Assembly: GCA_036245525.1 (NCBI GenBank)
Contig: BTPG01000002.1
Location: forward strand, 161,596,093-161,660,092
From: Semisulcospira habei
Lineage: Eukaryota; Mollusca; Gastropoda; Semisulcospiridae
Reading direction: 5' to 3'
DNA: 64,000 bases
In this document: piece by piece, positions 21,747-33,100 of the stretch
Layout: each line of letters begins with the position of its first letter
Numbering within the stretch: the stretch's first letter is position 1
The notes under the pieces: generated by a model
Seen by the model: the letters and a program-made list of their open reading frames with translations, nothing else
Databases searched by the model: none
Told to the model about the DNA's origin: nothing
Position numbers and translations under genes: made by a program

Positions 21747-21794
21747 CGAAGGACCCTCCCACCTGCCCCGCTTGCCGCTGGTAAGCTAAGTATC

Positions 21795-21971
21795 ACGACT
21801 GATTTGTGATTGGGCCACGTAGTGGACGCCTGATTGGACTGGGACGGGAGGCTACTCTCAGCCCTAATGAGGGTTCCCCGAGTGCCTCCCGGGTGGTGAA
21901 GGAACACAACAAGTTCTTAGGCTAAAATTGAGTAAGTAGTAGACACTTCCAGACAGTAATGTCATCGGTAA
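21795..21971 (-). repeat. DIRS right inverted terminal repeat
   Basis: The reverse complement of 15693-15869, 177 bp, with a right extension of 39 bp to 22010. Confidence 0.92.
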
Positions 21972-22344
21972 GTATTTTTCGAAAAAATATATTTTAGAGA
22001 AAAATTAATTTTTCCATTTGATAGTTTACCACTTGGTGTCACGACCCCGGGGCGCGAGCTTTGAGTGCTATCACTCAAGACACACCCGACCCACACTAAC
22101 ACAAACCTAACACTAACACCAGAGGAACAATGACGAAGACATTTATTACAAATAAACCTAACAACAATCCAACTATTCTCACTCAATCCTAACCACGCAC
22201 TCACGCATCACATTCACACGCACACACGTCCAAACTCCCCAACCCGGATAACCATTATACATAATACAAGATAACAAATAAATATATACTAAAACAAATA
22301 TCCTTAATAATACAAACGCAAGCTAAAACTGAAAAGCTTAATTC

Positions 22345-22830
22345 ACACGCCATTGGACCCCGACGGAAGCAAAAGCGTCATGCGCTAACACCAATAGACC
22401 TACACCTTTGCTTCCACGAAGCGTCCCTCACAGCTCGTGGCTCCTAACGTAATGGTATTTCAAATAGCACAATATCAAATATAATTAAATGAATATGCTT
22501 ACTGACACACAAGCAAAAGTAAAACAAACTTAATACCGGTCACTGGACCTTTTCGCCGGAGGCACAACCGTCAAGCTCAGCTCAGCTCTGCACTCTTGCC
22601 TCCATGATAAGTTTTTTCACAGCACATGGCTGCCTTTAAATAACAGTATTTCGACCACAAAGTCGACTATATAATGGAAACAACATCCTCAATACAACAC
22701 AACTGAAGTTAAGCAAACTTAATAGTTCAAAAGTTACTAGACCTTCTCGACAGAAGCACAACCGTCGAGTTCAGCTCAGCTCTGCGCTCTTGCTTCCGCA
22801 ACAAGGTCTTTCATAACACAAGGCTACTTT
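22345..22830. repeat. Three subterminal repeats of about 190 bp
   Basis: Units at about 22350, 22543 and 22733 share 'ggacctt.tcg.c.gaagcacaaccgtc', 'agctcagctctgc.ctcttgc' and an internal short palindrome (ggaggc...gcctcc or ggaagc...gcttcc). Such arrays are common transposase-binding sites at transposon ends. Confidence 0.7.
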
Positions 22831-23357
22831 TAAACAATATAATATTTCAGACTATCACTGACACTGCCACAAGGCTTTCCTCGCAACACTGCCACTATGA
22901 GGAGATGAAATTAACACAACGTCCTCTACCAGTTTACAAATAAACAAGATACGTTAGACGAGTTAGAAATAACTAAATGGGACGACCCGACCTGGCCAAA
23001 AATGGGGCGCGCCACGATGCTCTCTACAGCGCCCAGGTACGGCGTCGTAGACTCACAAGGCCTTCCGCACAGCGCAGTGGTGGACTTAATTCTTTATGAC
23101 TGGACGTTTAGACCGTTGGATTTAGAACTGGCTTTGGAACTGGATTTGGATACACTACAACACAGGTGCAAAATACGCATATAAATAACTAACAAAAAGG
23201 CAATCACATAACCCTTCCCACAACTTTAACTGCTGTCTTTTACATCCCTTCACCTCTCCCCCACAACAACAATAAATTCAAACTAAAAAAAATGCATATT
23301 TACACATCCACGTGACTCGCTTCCAAATTTACGCTCGGATGCTAAATTTACCTGAAT

Positions 23358-25787
23358 TTACCTGAGTGGCCACTGAGCGCGGCCGATGGGGTAGGAAGTT
23401 TGAGAACTTATTTTAACCCCCTTAACTGTCTCTTTATCATGGCGGTTCTTGAACTGGTTGACAGTTTCAGCTTCGACAATTGTTTGTTTCAGAGCATTCC
23501 ATGGGTTCACAACTCTTTGGGAAAAATTTTTTTTTCTAAGATTCAGTCTGGACCTCCCTTTGAACAGTTTGCTGGTGTGACCTCTATGGTAAAATGATGA
23601 CTGGCATGAAGTAAAAAATATGTCCGCAGAAACTTTTTCAAGTCTCTTTATGATCTTGAAAGTCTCGATGAGATCTCCCCTGTCTCTCCTTTCTTCCAAT
23701 TTCTGCAAATTGCAAAAGGCCAGTCTCTCCTCATACGGCAGGTGACCAATCCCTGTAATCGATCTTGTAGCTCTCCTCTGCACCTTTTCCAACACTGCGA
23801 TGTCTTTTTTGAGGTAAGGTCGCCATGCTTGGATACAGTACTCTAAATGTGGTCGTACAATTGTTTTGTAGAGTGGGACAATAACTTCTCTAGTTCTGGC
23901 TGTAACTGTTCGCATGATCTGCCCCACTGCTCTGTTGGCTCGTTTTGCTGCCACGCAGCACTGGCGACTGACCGACAGTGACCTGTGCATGATGACGCCT
24001 AGGTCCCTTTCTTCCTCCACTGCTCCAAGTTCTTGTCCTCCCAGCGTGTAAACCTGACAAGTGTTTTTACGGCCTGCATGCAGAGTCTTGCACTTGTCCA
24101 TGTTATACTGCATCAGCCACCTCTCTGACCATCTTTCTGCTACCTTAAGGTCATGCTGTAGTTTGTCGCTCCCCGCTGGGTCGGAGACGTCGCCGTAGAT
24201 CTTAGTGTCATCAGCAAACTTTAGAACGCTGGTCAGCATATCGTCCTCCAAGTCATTAATGAACACCAGGAACAAGGTCGGCCCCAAAATGGATCCTTGT
24301 GGAACTCCGCTCGTCACATCTACCCATGGAGAAGCTTGTCCGTTGACTACAACTCTCTGCTTCCTGCCACGTAGCCATTCTTCCATCCACTGCAGCACTT
24401 TTCCGTCTACACCGTGTGCTTTCAGCTTGTCCATAAGCCGTTTGTGAGGGACCTTGTCGAACGCCTTGGCATAGTCAAGGTAGATGACGTCTACATCTTT
24501 CCCTTCGTCCAGCATGCGTGTCATGTCCTCCAGGAAGACGAGCAGGTTTGTCAGGCAGGACTTTCCTTTTGAGAAACCATGTTGGCTGCCTCGGATCAGC
24601 TGATGCCTCTCAAGGTGATTGTTCAGAAAATCCCGCACAACACTTTCAAAGACTTTCCCAACCTGAGAAGTCAGCGATACCGGCCTGTAGTTTCCTGCTA
24701 TACATTTTGCACCCTTTTTGAATATCGGCACAACATTTGCCTCTTTCCACCCCACTGGCACCTCTCCGGTGTCCAAGGAAGCCTGAAAGATAAGTGACAG
24801 GGGATATGCTACGGATTCTGCTGCTCCCACCAGTACGGCTGGAGAAATTTCGTCAACCCCTGGTGCCTTGCTAGCGTTCAGGTTTTGCAACTTCTTGAGG
24901 ACTATGTCCTCTGTAAAGATCACATGTACCAGTCTTTCCTCTGGTAAGCCCGTAAACTTACATTGGGGTTCCGGTCTGTCACCATTGCCCTCCACCGTGA
25001 AAACTGATGCAAAGAATTTGTTCAAGATGTCCGCTTGTTCCTCATCATCAGTGTGCAGCTCCCCGTCGCTATCTTCCAGAGGACCAACCTTGACCTTGCA
25101 GCGCAGCCTGTCTCTTGCGTAGGCGTAAAAAGACTTTGCATCCTTCTTGATGTTTTGTGCCAGCTTTTCTTCAAACTTCAATTTACTATCTCTGATGAGT
25201 TTTGTACTGCCATTCTGCCACTGTTTATATACAAGAAAGTCTTCTTGCCTACCACTCTGCCTGTATTTTTTCCATTTCTTTCTCTTCTTCTTGACACTTT
25301 TGAGTGCCTCTCTGTTCATCCACTTGGGCTTCCTAGTGCACCTCGTTTTCTTCAACGGTACGAAACTTCTCACCACCTTCTGCAGCATTTGATGAAACAA
25401 GTCCCACTGTTGACTGCAGCTCTTCCCTTCAAATTCATTGTCCCAATTCATCTTATCTAACTTCTCTCTGAGCACTTTCCAGTTTGCCTTTCTGAAATCC
25501 CTTATCTCTTTCCTCCTGTCGCTGTTACTGTCTCTAGGCTCGGAAAAGGCCACTTTGAAGTGCACAATGTTGTGATCGCTGTTGGCTAGAGGATCGCCTA
25601 TCTCGACCTCTTGCACCATCTCTTCTTCAGAACTGAACACCAACACATTTGCTTTTCTAGTGGCTACAGCGACATGCTGAAACCAAAAACAGTCACTTAC
25701 TGTATCGCGCAAACCTTCCCCTTCTCCATCACACTCATACGTATTCCAGTTAATACCAGGACGGTTGAAGTCTCCAGTAACAACCAC
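23358..25787 (-). CDS. CR1-like LINE ORF2 (endonuclease C-part and RT), open frame of 809 aa
   Basis: The frame begins inside the AP endonuclease (GDFNRPGINW, then SDHNIVHF). It continues through a Lys-rich linker (ALKSVKKKRKKWKKYR) and an intact RT: ASKAPGVDEISPAVL, GNYRPVSLTSQVGKVFE, QHGFSKGKSCLTNLL, motif A YLDYAKAFDKVPHKRLM, GVPQGSILGP, and motif C KFADDTK. The C-terminal block has LPYEERLAFCNLQKLEERR and SKLFKGRSRLNLRKKNF. No stop interrupts it, so it is recent, but it is 5'-truncated within the endonuclease. The + strand near 23345-23362 shows two aaatttacct units, like the short 3'-end repeats of CR1 elements. Confidence 0.88.
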   Translation of the reverse strand: MVVTGDFNRPGINWNTYECDGEGEGLRDTVSDCFWFQHVAVATRKANVLVFSSEEEMVQEVEIGDPLANSDHNIVHFKVAFSEPRDSNSDRRKEIRDFRKANWKVLREKLDKMNWDNEFEGKSCSQQWDLFHQMLQKVVRSFVPLKKTRCTRKPKWMNREALKSVKKKRKKWKKYRQSGRQEDFLVYKQWQNGSTKLIRDSKLKFEEKLAQNIKKDAKSFYAYARDRLRCKVKVGPLEDSDGELHTDDEEQADILNKFFASVFTVEGNGDRPEPQCKFTGLPEERLVHVIFTEDIVLKKLQNLNASKAPGVDEISPAVLVGAAESVAYPLSLIFQASLDTGEVPVGWKEANVVPIFKKGAKCIAGNYRPVSLTSQVGKVFESVVRDFLNNHLERHQLIRGSQHGFSKGKSCLTNLLVFLEDMTRMLDEGKDVDVIYLDYAKAFDKVPHKRLMDKLKAHGVDGKVLQWMEEWLRGRKQRVVVNGQASPWVDVTSGVPQGSILGPTLFLVFINDLEDDMLTSVLKFADDTKIYGDVSDPAGSDKLQHDLKVAERWSERWLMQYNMDKCKTLHAGRKNTCQVYTLGGQELGAVEEERDLGVIMHRSLSVSRQCCVAAKRANRAVGQIMRTVTARTREVIVPLYKTIVRPHLEYCIQAWRPYLKKDIAVLEKVQRRATRSITGIGHLPYEERLAFCNLQKLEERRDRGDLIETFKIIKRLEKVSADIFFTSCQSSFYHRGHTSKLFKGRSRLNLRKKNFSQRVVNPWNALKQTIVEAETVNQFKNRHDKETVKGVKISSQTSYPIGRAQWPLR

Positions 25788-25814
25788 ATGCCTGTACTTT
25801 GCTGATAAATAGTG

Positions 25815-25858
25815 AGATGGCCTTAGTTGCCTGCTCGGCGTTAAATCCCAATAACTAA
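25815..25858 (+). mobile_element. LINE-B 3' tail fragment
   Basis: gagatggccttagttgcctg then gttaaatcccaataacta matches the last 45 bp of LINE-B copy 1 (34380-34425). It abuts the 5'-truncated CR1 copy. Confidence 0.75.
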
Positions 25859-26631
25859 TCCAACGCTAGATACTCTAGATACTACAAAATACAACAGATG
25901 GCATTCACTTCTACATTCTATTCTTACACTTGCCCCCCAATACACACTAACCAAAATAATAATAATATCAAAACAAGCAAACACAGACAAACCCCCCCCC
26001 CCCCCCGAGCAAATGGCCACTAATGAATTGTTGCGTGTACTCACCGCTATCAGTGGAGAAGCCCCGGCTGGGACGCAGACAAAGAAAGACAAGACAAGCC
26101 AGGGGTTCAGTCGTTGCTTGTTCAGTTTCTTCTTCTTCACTCCTTCTTCTCACAGGACACCAACTCCGGACCAACCAGAGCTGTATTGTGGGACCGTCAC
26201 AGGAGGATGACACGCCACTTGAGGACCACAGCAAATGGCTAACCATGCCCATGAAATCCCCCCTCGAAGACTAGTTACGTTGTTGACTGCTTGAAGCTGA
26301 CTGTTCTTGTTCGCAGCTGGAATGCGACTCTCTCGTTTGCTGTTGGAAATGTGACTGACTAACAATTTCGTTATCGTACGTTTAGCCAAAAACCGCTCAG
26401 TAAATTATGTGATTGAAATTCACGTGAAACAATAACCACTTGATCACGCAGACCGAGCGATCACGTGCGTCATGCTGTTCTTCCGTACGCACGCACAGCA
26501 GCAAAACACCCGTGTAGAGGCCAAATACTAGACACCTATGCTATCGCTACCCGGTGACTAGCTAATCTGTCATCCCTCTAAATTTACCTCTACAAAAATA
26601 GGTGAAAAAAACCCGTGTCGTAACACTTGGT

Positions 26632-27359
26632 ATTATGTAGGTATTATATAGGCAAGTCACAAGTTTTGGGCTAAAGTCAACCTCCGTTTTTTGTAGATTT
26701 TTGCTTTGATGTCATGTCATTAGTTCAGTGTATGGTAATTGCTTCTTTGTCATCAAAATGAATCATTGAATAGATGACTTGTGTGAATCAGACCTGGGCA
26801 AAAATGTCGTAAAGAATCCACCCTTAATGTCCAAATATGGACTTGCTCATGGAAAATCAAAGCAGAATTTGCATCACCATGAGGTCACACATCATACAGA
26901 CTATCTAGGTTACCATGCATTCACTTTTAAGTGATTTGTTTGATTTTCAGCGCCATAATTGGGACAACAGACCTTTAAGACATAAACACAAGACTATTTA
27001 CCACGCTGTGTGCCTGTAACGATATATGTTTGTTGGAGATGCACCATTTGCTAAGTTTCATACCCAAAAATCTTTGGGAATGCTTGGAGAACAAGAAATG
27101 CAACAAAAGACTATGCAATTTCAACTCATTATACTGTGTTTGGTGTGCCTGCAATGGAGCTGTTTGATGGTATGCTTGTTTTTCAGCACCATATATCTTT
27201 GTATCTCCATATGTAAAATAATTTTCATGATTTTGTTGCATTTCGTGGAAAAAGGGCTCAGAGACAACATACTAAAGTTTTATTCAAATCAGCAATTAAT
27301 ATTTTAAGATTTGTTAAAAGTCAAGAGTGCAGAACTCTTGTCTCTCAGTGTATGTAAAT
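26632..27359. other. Intronic sequence without recognisable features
   Basis: AT-rich, with no exon-like open frame having splice sites and no repeat similarity to the rest of the window that I can see. Confidence 0.5.
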
Positions 27360-27772
27360 GATTATTACATGGTATTTATATGGCGCATTTCTCATATTTA
27401 TAATATAACTCAATGCGCAGAATGTAGCCGCGAACTGAACCCAACAAGCACGCTCACGTGAATCACACGCATTCACTCACACACTGTATGTAAACACAGA
27501 ACATTCACGTGGTGCCAAGGGCAAGCTCAAGCAAGCTACTGACGGTATTTGGAAATCGTTTTGTATTTGAAATTTTATTAAGTTGGCTGAAACTGATACC
27601 AAAGTGAAGGGGGAGGAAGAGCCGGAGTACCCGGAGAAAGAACCTCCGATGGTCCGCCCGAATTAACGGTGACATTTACTAGAGGAGAAAAATCTGACGC
27701 CGGAACCCGGAATCGAACCTCGCACCTTTAGCATTGGTGGCAGGCGCCTTAACCACTGCGCCACAGACCGCC
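27360..27772 (-). mobile_element. tRNA-derived SINE, near full length
   Basis: On the minus strand the head reads gtctgtggcgcagtggttaa (A-box-like), and gaggttcgattccgg fits a B box. A body with ctttctccgggtactccgg follows. The tail resembles LINE 3' ends (gagaaatgcgccatataaat). The order head-body-tail identifies a tRNA-type SINE. The body resembles a domain shared by SINEs of many invertebrates; that naming is from memory and unverified. Confidence 0.82.
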
Positions 27773-27799
27773 CATGATGCCTAAGTGTTTGATATGTAT

Positions 27800-28034
27800 T
27801 GTTAGTTTTTGCAAAGTTTTTAACTGAACTTTGCACAAAGACTTGATGATAAACATACCAATGCATGCTAATTCTTTTGACTACTGGTAATGGTCAATGG
27901 CCAAAATAGGCCAATAAATGTGTAAAACATGCACATTTGTTGACAAACATAGGGTTTCCTGGGGATTCAGCACGATATAAATGCTCTTTATTATTATTAT
28001 TATTATTATTATTTTTCAGTTACTGTGGCCAGTT
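27800..28034 (+). repeat. R1 fragment with (TTA)n run
   Basis: It carries R1 pieces (accaatgcatgctaattctt, aataaatgtgtaaaa), then an (ATT)n run near 27990-28010 and the R1 motif tactgtggccag that forms LINE-B's target site. Confidence 0.65.
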
Positions 28035-28692
28035 CTGTAATTATGCTGCCTACCCGGCACCGGCCTCCACGTGGCGTGGGTGGGTAGTCCCCTCAGTCCC
28101 TGACTGAGTGGGCTAGCAGACGGGTGCCATCTTTGTCCAGGATTAGGACTTGATGTCAGCAGATATGTTGTTCAGTCTTTTTCACTGGTCCAGTTTTTAA
28201 GGAGCTGTGCTAACCCAGGTCTTACCATGTTGGATTGGTCCTTAAAAATACTCATGAGCTTTTGGTCCTTTGGATCCCAAGTGTTTGCCGTGCTTGGAGA
28301 CCCGTGTCGGGGGAGAAGAGGATCCTGGTGGCTGAAACACTCCACTTTGGCCTTGACTTCTGCCTAAACGGGAGGCTAGTCGTACCGGCCTAGTCAATCG
28401 GCTCTTGTCACGTCGAGCCCTATCCCCCTGTTGACATGCGGGTTGTTATACGGAGCACCATGCTATAGCCTCTGTTGCTGATTAGGTGCTCTACGCCAGT
28501 ATTCCCCTGCATTCAACAGTGTGATAGAAGGCGGTGGCTCAAACAGTTCAATCGGGCTTACCCCCTTGAGTATATCTTTCAGGCAGTCTCCATTGTGCGT
28601 CGGCTGGAGACCCGCCGACAATTGCACTTTCCCTTGTTGGGCTCGGTGGCGGGCGGGGACCCCCGGGGGATGAATATCTATCATACTATAAT

Positions 28693-30136
28693 ATGGAAAA
28701 TATCAAAAAACCAAAACTGGCACCAAAGCGGCACATAGCCACTGACATTGACCTTGAAAATGATAGCGACTCCGATTGTGGGGAAGCGACGCCTCAGGTT
28801 TCGGCCGTCTGGCCTCGCTTTCTCATTATCCACAGCAAAGTTAAAGAGAAGCCTGTTTCCAAGCTGCACCCTTTCCTGGTAGGGGAGACCCTCAGGAGCC
28901 GTGTTGGCAGGCCTGAGGCCCAGTGCCTCAGGTCTGGTGACTTGTTGGTAGAGTGCCGTACCCGGGCACACTCCAATGGGCTACTGAGGCTCTCCTCCAT
29001 CGGAGACACTCCAGTGGAGGTCACTCCCCACAAAACAATGAATTCCTCTAGAGGAGTGATTAAAGATCAAGCATTGGCCGAACTGTCTGAAGATGAACTT
29101 GTACGGAACCTTAAGTCACAGGGGGTGACCTACGTCAGGCGCTTCATTTCCAAACGAGGTGGTAGGGAGATCCGTCTCCCTACCATCATCCTGACGTTTG
29201 GCACCCCCACAGCTCCTACTACCATCTGGGGAGGTTACTACTCCATAAAAGTGAAAAAAGTACGTCCCTCTCCCCCTCCGGTGCTTTAAGTGCCAAAAGT
29301 ATGGCCATGGGCAGAAGACATGCCGCCAGGCAGAGGCTCTATGCGCCCGTTGCACTAAGCCCGGACACTCTGCTGAGTCCTGCACAGCCATTCCCCTGTG
29401 TGTGAATTGCCAGGGGGCGCATATGGCTTCGGACAAGAAGTGCCCTTGTTGGATCTCCGAGTGCAGGATTCAGCAGGTGCGTGTGGAGAAGGGTCTGTCC
29501 TTTGCGGACGCAAAAAAACTGGTTGACGGTCCTGGTGCAGCTGAAGCTGCTCCAAACTCAAATAACAACTTTGTGTATACTTTCAGTGCTGCGGTGGCAG
29601 GCAAGCGCCCCACCAAAGACTTCTCTTGTCAAACCCCAACTTCTTGGTTGGGGGCGGAGCCTCGGATCCTCTCGCCCCTGGAGAGTAACCCTCCTCCGGT
29701 GGTGATGAGGAGCCAGGGAACGCAGAGGGTGGACGCTACCGGTCCGGTGGCACCGCCTTCTGCTGCCCCTAAGCCTCAGCCCCCACCCAAGCCTGCTAGT
29801 TTGTCAACGCCAAAGGTTTCTGGCTCTGGTCAGCCTTTTAAGGCCGCTAACTCTAGCGGCAGGACCGCTGCCCAGGACCAGAAGTCTAAGAAATCTATGG
29901 GACCGCCGTGCGCACGGGCCCAGAAGGGGAACACTGATGTCCCCCTTCAAAACAAATATGCTGCATTGGAGGAGCAGATGGAGGGAGTGGAAGTTGCCGA
30001 TGCTGCGGCAGCTCCACCCCCTTCATCTCCTAAGAACCAGAGGAGGCCCGGGAGCCGGCCCCCCTCTGTTTCTCCGACTCCTTCCAAGGCAAAGGAAAAA
30101 GGGGGGAAAAACTCCGCACCCCCAGATAAGACATAA
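28693..30136 (+). pseudogene. LINE-B ORF1, gag-like with three CCHC knuckles, one frameshift
   Basis: The first part (28693-29289) encodes a charged start, MENIKKPKLAPKRHIATDID, and a globular RNA-binding-like region (DQALAELSEDELVRNLKSQG). Near 29275 a one-base shift moves the frame. The second part reads CFKCQKYGHGQKTC, CARCTKPGHSAESC and CVNCQGAHMASDKKC, three zinc knuckles. A Pro/Ser-rich tail ends at 30136, three bases before ORF2's start at 30139. Confidence 0.85.
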
Positions 30137-30138
30137 TC

Positions 30139-33100
30139 ATGGACTCTCTGCTTCAGTGGAATTGTCGTGGTTTTCAAGCTAACTTTGAGGAATTACGTCT
30201 TTTAGTCAAGTGCTATAACCCCTCAGTAATATCTCTTCAGGAGACTTACCTGAAGACTTCTGACCCTGTGTCCTTTAATGGTTTTAATGTTATACATAAA
30301 GGCTCTGATTCGGAGAGGCGCTCGGGTGGAGTGGCTCTTCTCATTAGCCCCCACCCGGGTCTGCCCTGGGGGACTTGGGTGGGGTTAGGTACTTTTTAGT
30401 TCCCAGGGTCACCCTGGTCAGCCCCACAGGGTGAGTTTTTCTCTCTATTCTGGGGCATGTGTTTCTGCCTACCCGAGGTCCATTCACCTGTATTTGCCTT
30501 TTTAAAAATCTCCCTACTGTCTGCACTGCCTGTAGCTCTTGATGTTGGATGTGTGTTGCTAGATGGTCTTAGCTTTATTTAGGCCCCATGTGTTAGGTTT
30601 ATTTAACATATTTGACCAGCTGGCGACATACATTCAATGTTCTGTTTAGGTTTTTTTTCACAAGCAGTGCAGGCACGTCCTGAGAAAGCCTTGTTGCTGT
30701 CGGGACGTTAAGCAATGTACAATCAATCAATCAATCTTCTCATTAGTAGCCAAATATTATGTAGCGCCGTTAGCATCGACACCTGTCTTCAGGCTGTCGC
30801 AGCTCGGGTTACCTTGAAGAAGACCATAACCATATGCAGCATTTACCTGCCACCATCCCTGCGGGTCTGTAGTAATGATTTTTTTAATTTAGTTGATCAA
30901 CTGCCCCCTCCCTTTATTCTCATGGGGGATTTTAACGGTCACACTCACCTTTGGGGTAGTGACCACTATGATGGCAGAGGTCAGATGTTAGAAGATGTTT
31001 TTTCTCAACTTAACCTGTGTGTCTTTAACGATGGTTCACCTACATACTCCAACCCAGGTTCAGGATCTAGTTCTGTTCTAGACCTCACTGTGTGTGATCC
31101 TTCTCTCATGCTGGACTTTGACTGGAAGGTTCACGATGACCTGTGTGGTAATGACCACTTCCCAGTAGTCCTGTCATCGGTCAGCTGTGAGGAGGATCCG
31201 CCGGTGGGGCGCTGGAATCTTAAGAAAGCTAACTGGCCTCTGTTCGCCTCCCTCTGTCAGTCTCGTATTACAGAGGAGGTGGTCATGTCATCTGAAGAAC
31301 CTATTTCTTCTTTTACTACTATTTTGTTGGACGTAGCGGGTGAAACCATCCCTAAAACTTCCGCATCAGTCCCTGGAAAGCCGAGAGTACCATGGTTCAA
31401 CGAAGAGTGCCGCAAGGCCCAAATAGCGCGCAAATCTGCTCAGCGACGTGCTTTCCGTAATCCGTCGCAAGTGAATAGTTTAACCTTTAAAAGACAGAGG
31501 GCGAAAGGTCATTACATTTTTTAATGTGAACGCCGTGCTTCCTGGAGACGCTTCGTCTCATCTTTAACTTCTCGGACTCCGTCCCAGAAAGTATGGAAGG
31601 CTGTTCGGAGAATTAGGGGCAGGGGTGGCTCGGCTTCTGTTGGCCATCTTAGAGATGGTGCCAGCTTGGTTACAGATAAAAAAGCTGTGGCCAATTTGCT
31701 TGCCTCCACCATTGCCCATAATTCTTCAACGGAGCACTATTCACCTTTCTTCCAGAGAGAGAAGGAGAAGCGAGATAACTCCAATAACTCAGAAGACTAT
31801 AATGTCCCATTTACATTATCAGAATTGCAGCAAGCCTTGCAGAAATGTAATGACTCTGCTGCTGGCCTAGATACCGTCCACTATCAATTCCTAACGCATC
31901 TGCCTGAGAGGTCACTCCTTGTACTTCTCAAGGCCTTTAACCATATCTGGAGAACTGGTCATTTTCCGCCGTCTTGGCGCCAGGCTGTGGTTGTACCAAT
32001 CCCCAAGCCGGGTAAGGATCCTTCCGACCCGGGCAACTACCGGCCTATCGCTTTGACATCATGTTTATGTAAAACTATGGAGCGCCTGGTCAACGCCCGC
32101 CTGGTGTGGCATCTTGAGTCACAGGGTCTCCTCACAGACCTCCAGTGCGGTTTCCAGCGCTTCCGTAGTACAACTGACCATTTAGTCCGCTTTGAATCAT
32201 TTATTCGAGATGCTTTTGTCAACAAGCAGCATGTCTATGCAATTTTCTTCGATCTTGAGAAGGCATATGACACTACCTGGAAGTATGGCATAATGTCTGA
32301 CTTGTTGGACATGGGTTTTAAAGGGCACCTGCCCGTTTTTATTCACAATTTTTTGACTAACCGGTCGTTCCATGTCCGTGTGGGCTCCACCCTCTCCGAC
32401 TCCTTTGAACAGGAGATGGGTGTCCCACAGGGCAGCATTCTTTCTCCTGTTTTATTTAGTATTAAAATTAATAATATTGTAAAGGCCATCAAGGATGATT
32501 CTGAATGCTCTTTGTTTGTTGATGACTTTGCTTTGTGTGCACGTGGTCGAGGACTTGCGTCCCTTGAGAGGCGCTTGCAGCTGTGCGTTGATCGCATCCA
32601 GGGGTGGGTGTCTCTCAATGGATTCAAGTTCTCGCCCTCCAAGACTGTCTGTGTGCATTTTACTAACCAGACGAAATTTTTTCCAGAACCTAGCCTGAGC
32701 ATTGCTGGAGTGCCAATTAAGGTGGCCGAGGAGGCAAAGTTTCTGGGGGTCATTTTTGACAAAAGACTTACCTTCCGCAACCATATTAATTACCTTAGAA
32801 CCTCTTGTCAGAAGGCTCTCGACATTCTTCGTGTCGTCGGTCGTACTGACTGGGGTGTGGACCGTACTGTCTTACTTCGTCTATACCAGGCCCTTGTTCG
32901 GTCCAAACTGGATTACGGCTCTGTGGTGTATGGCTCAGCTTCCAAGTCTGTGCTACAGCGTCTGAACACAATTCACCATCAGGGTCTGCGGATATGTCTT
33001 GGGGCCTTCAGGACGTCTCCAGTTCCTAGTCTGTATGCCGAGGCAGGGGAGCCTTCTCTCAAGCTCTGCCGCATCTGCCTCATGCTCAGCTACGTTCTGA

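Larger units (their letters stand above)
15675..22010 (+). mobile_element. DIRS-type tyrosine-recombinase retrotransposon, near complete
   Basis: Inverted terminal repeats of 177 bp (15693-15869 and 21795-21971) have unequal outer extensions. An internal complementary region at 21651-21746 is complementary to both outer ends: 42 bp to 15675-15716 and 56 bp to 21955-22010. Between them lie gag, RT-RNase H and tyrosine recombinase. No target duplication is seen, as expected for DIRS integration by recombinase through a circle. Defects: a gag frameshift, one nonsense codon in RT-RNase H, a probable deletion after RNase H, and a split recombinase. Confidence 0.9.
22038..26623. mobile_element. DNA transposon with 8-bp target duplication, hosting an antisense CR1 LINE
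   Basis: It is flanked by cacttggt at 22030-22037 and 26624-26631. The ends gtcacgaccccggg and cccgtgtcgtaa form short imperfect inverted repeats around ACGAC. The left part is AT-rich with subterminal repeats; no transposase is seen. An 8-bp duplication would suit hAT-like or P-like transposons, but the ends do not decide. An LTR origin (TG...CA ends) is a weaker alternative. Confidence 0.65.

Noticed and set aside
27690..27772. Possible functional tRNA gene on the minus strand
   Set aside because: It has A- and B-box-like sequences but no complete cloverleaf or terminator, and continues into a SINE body. It is a SINE head.
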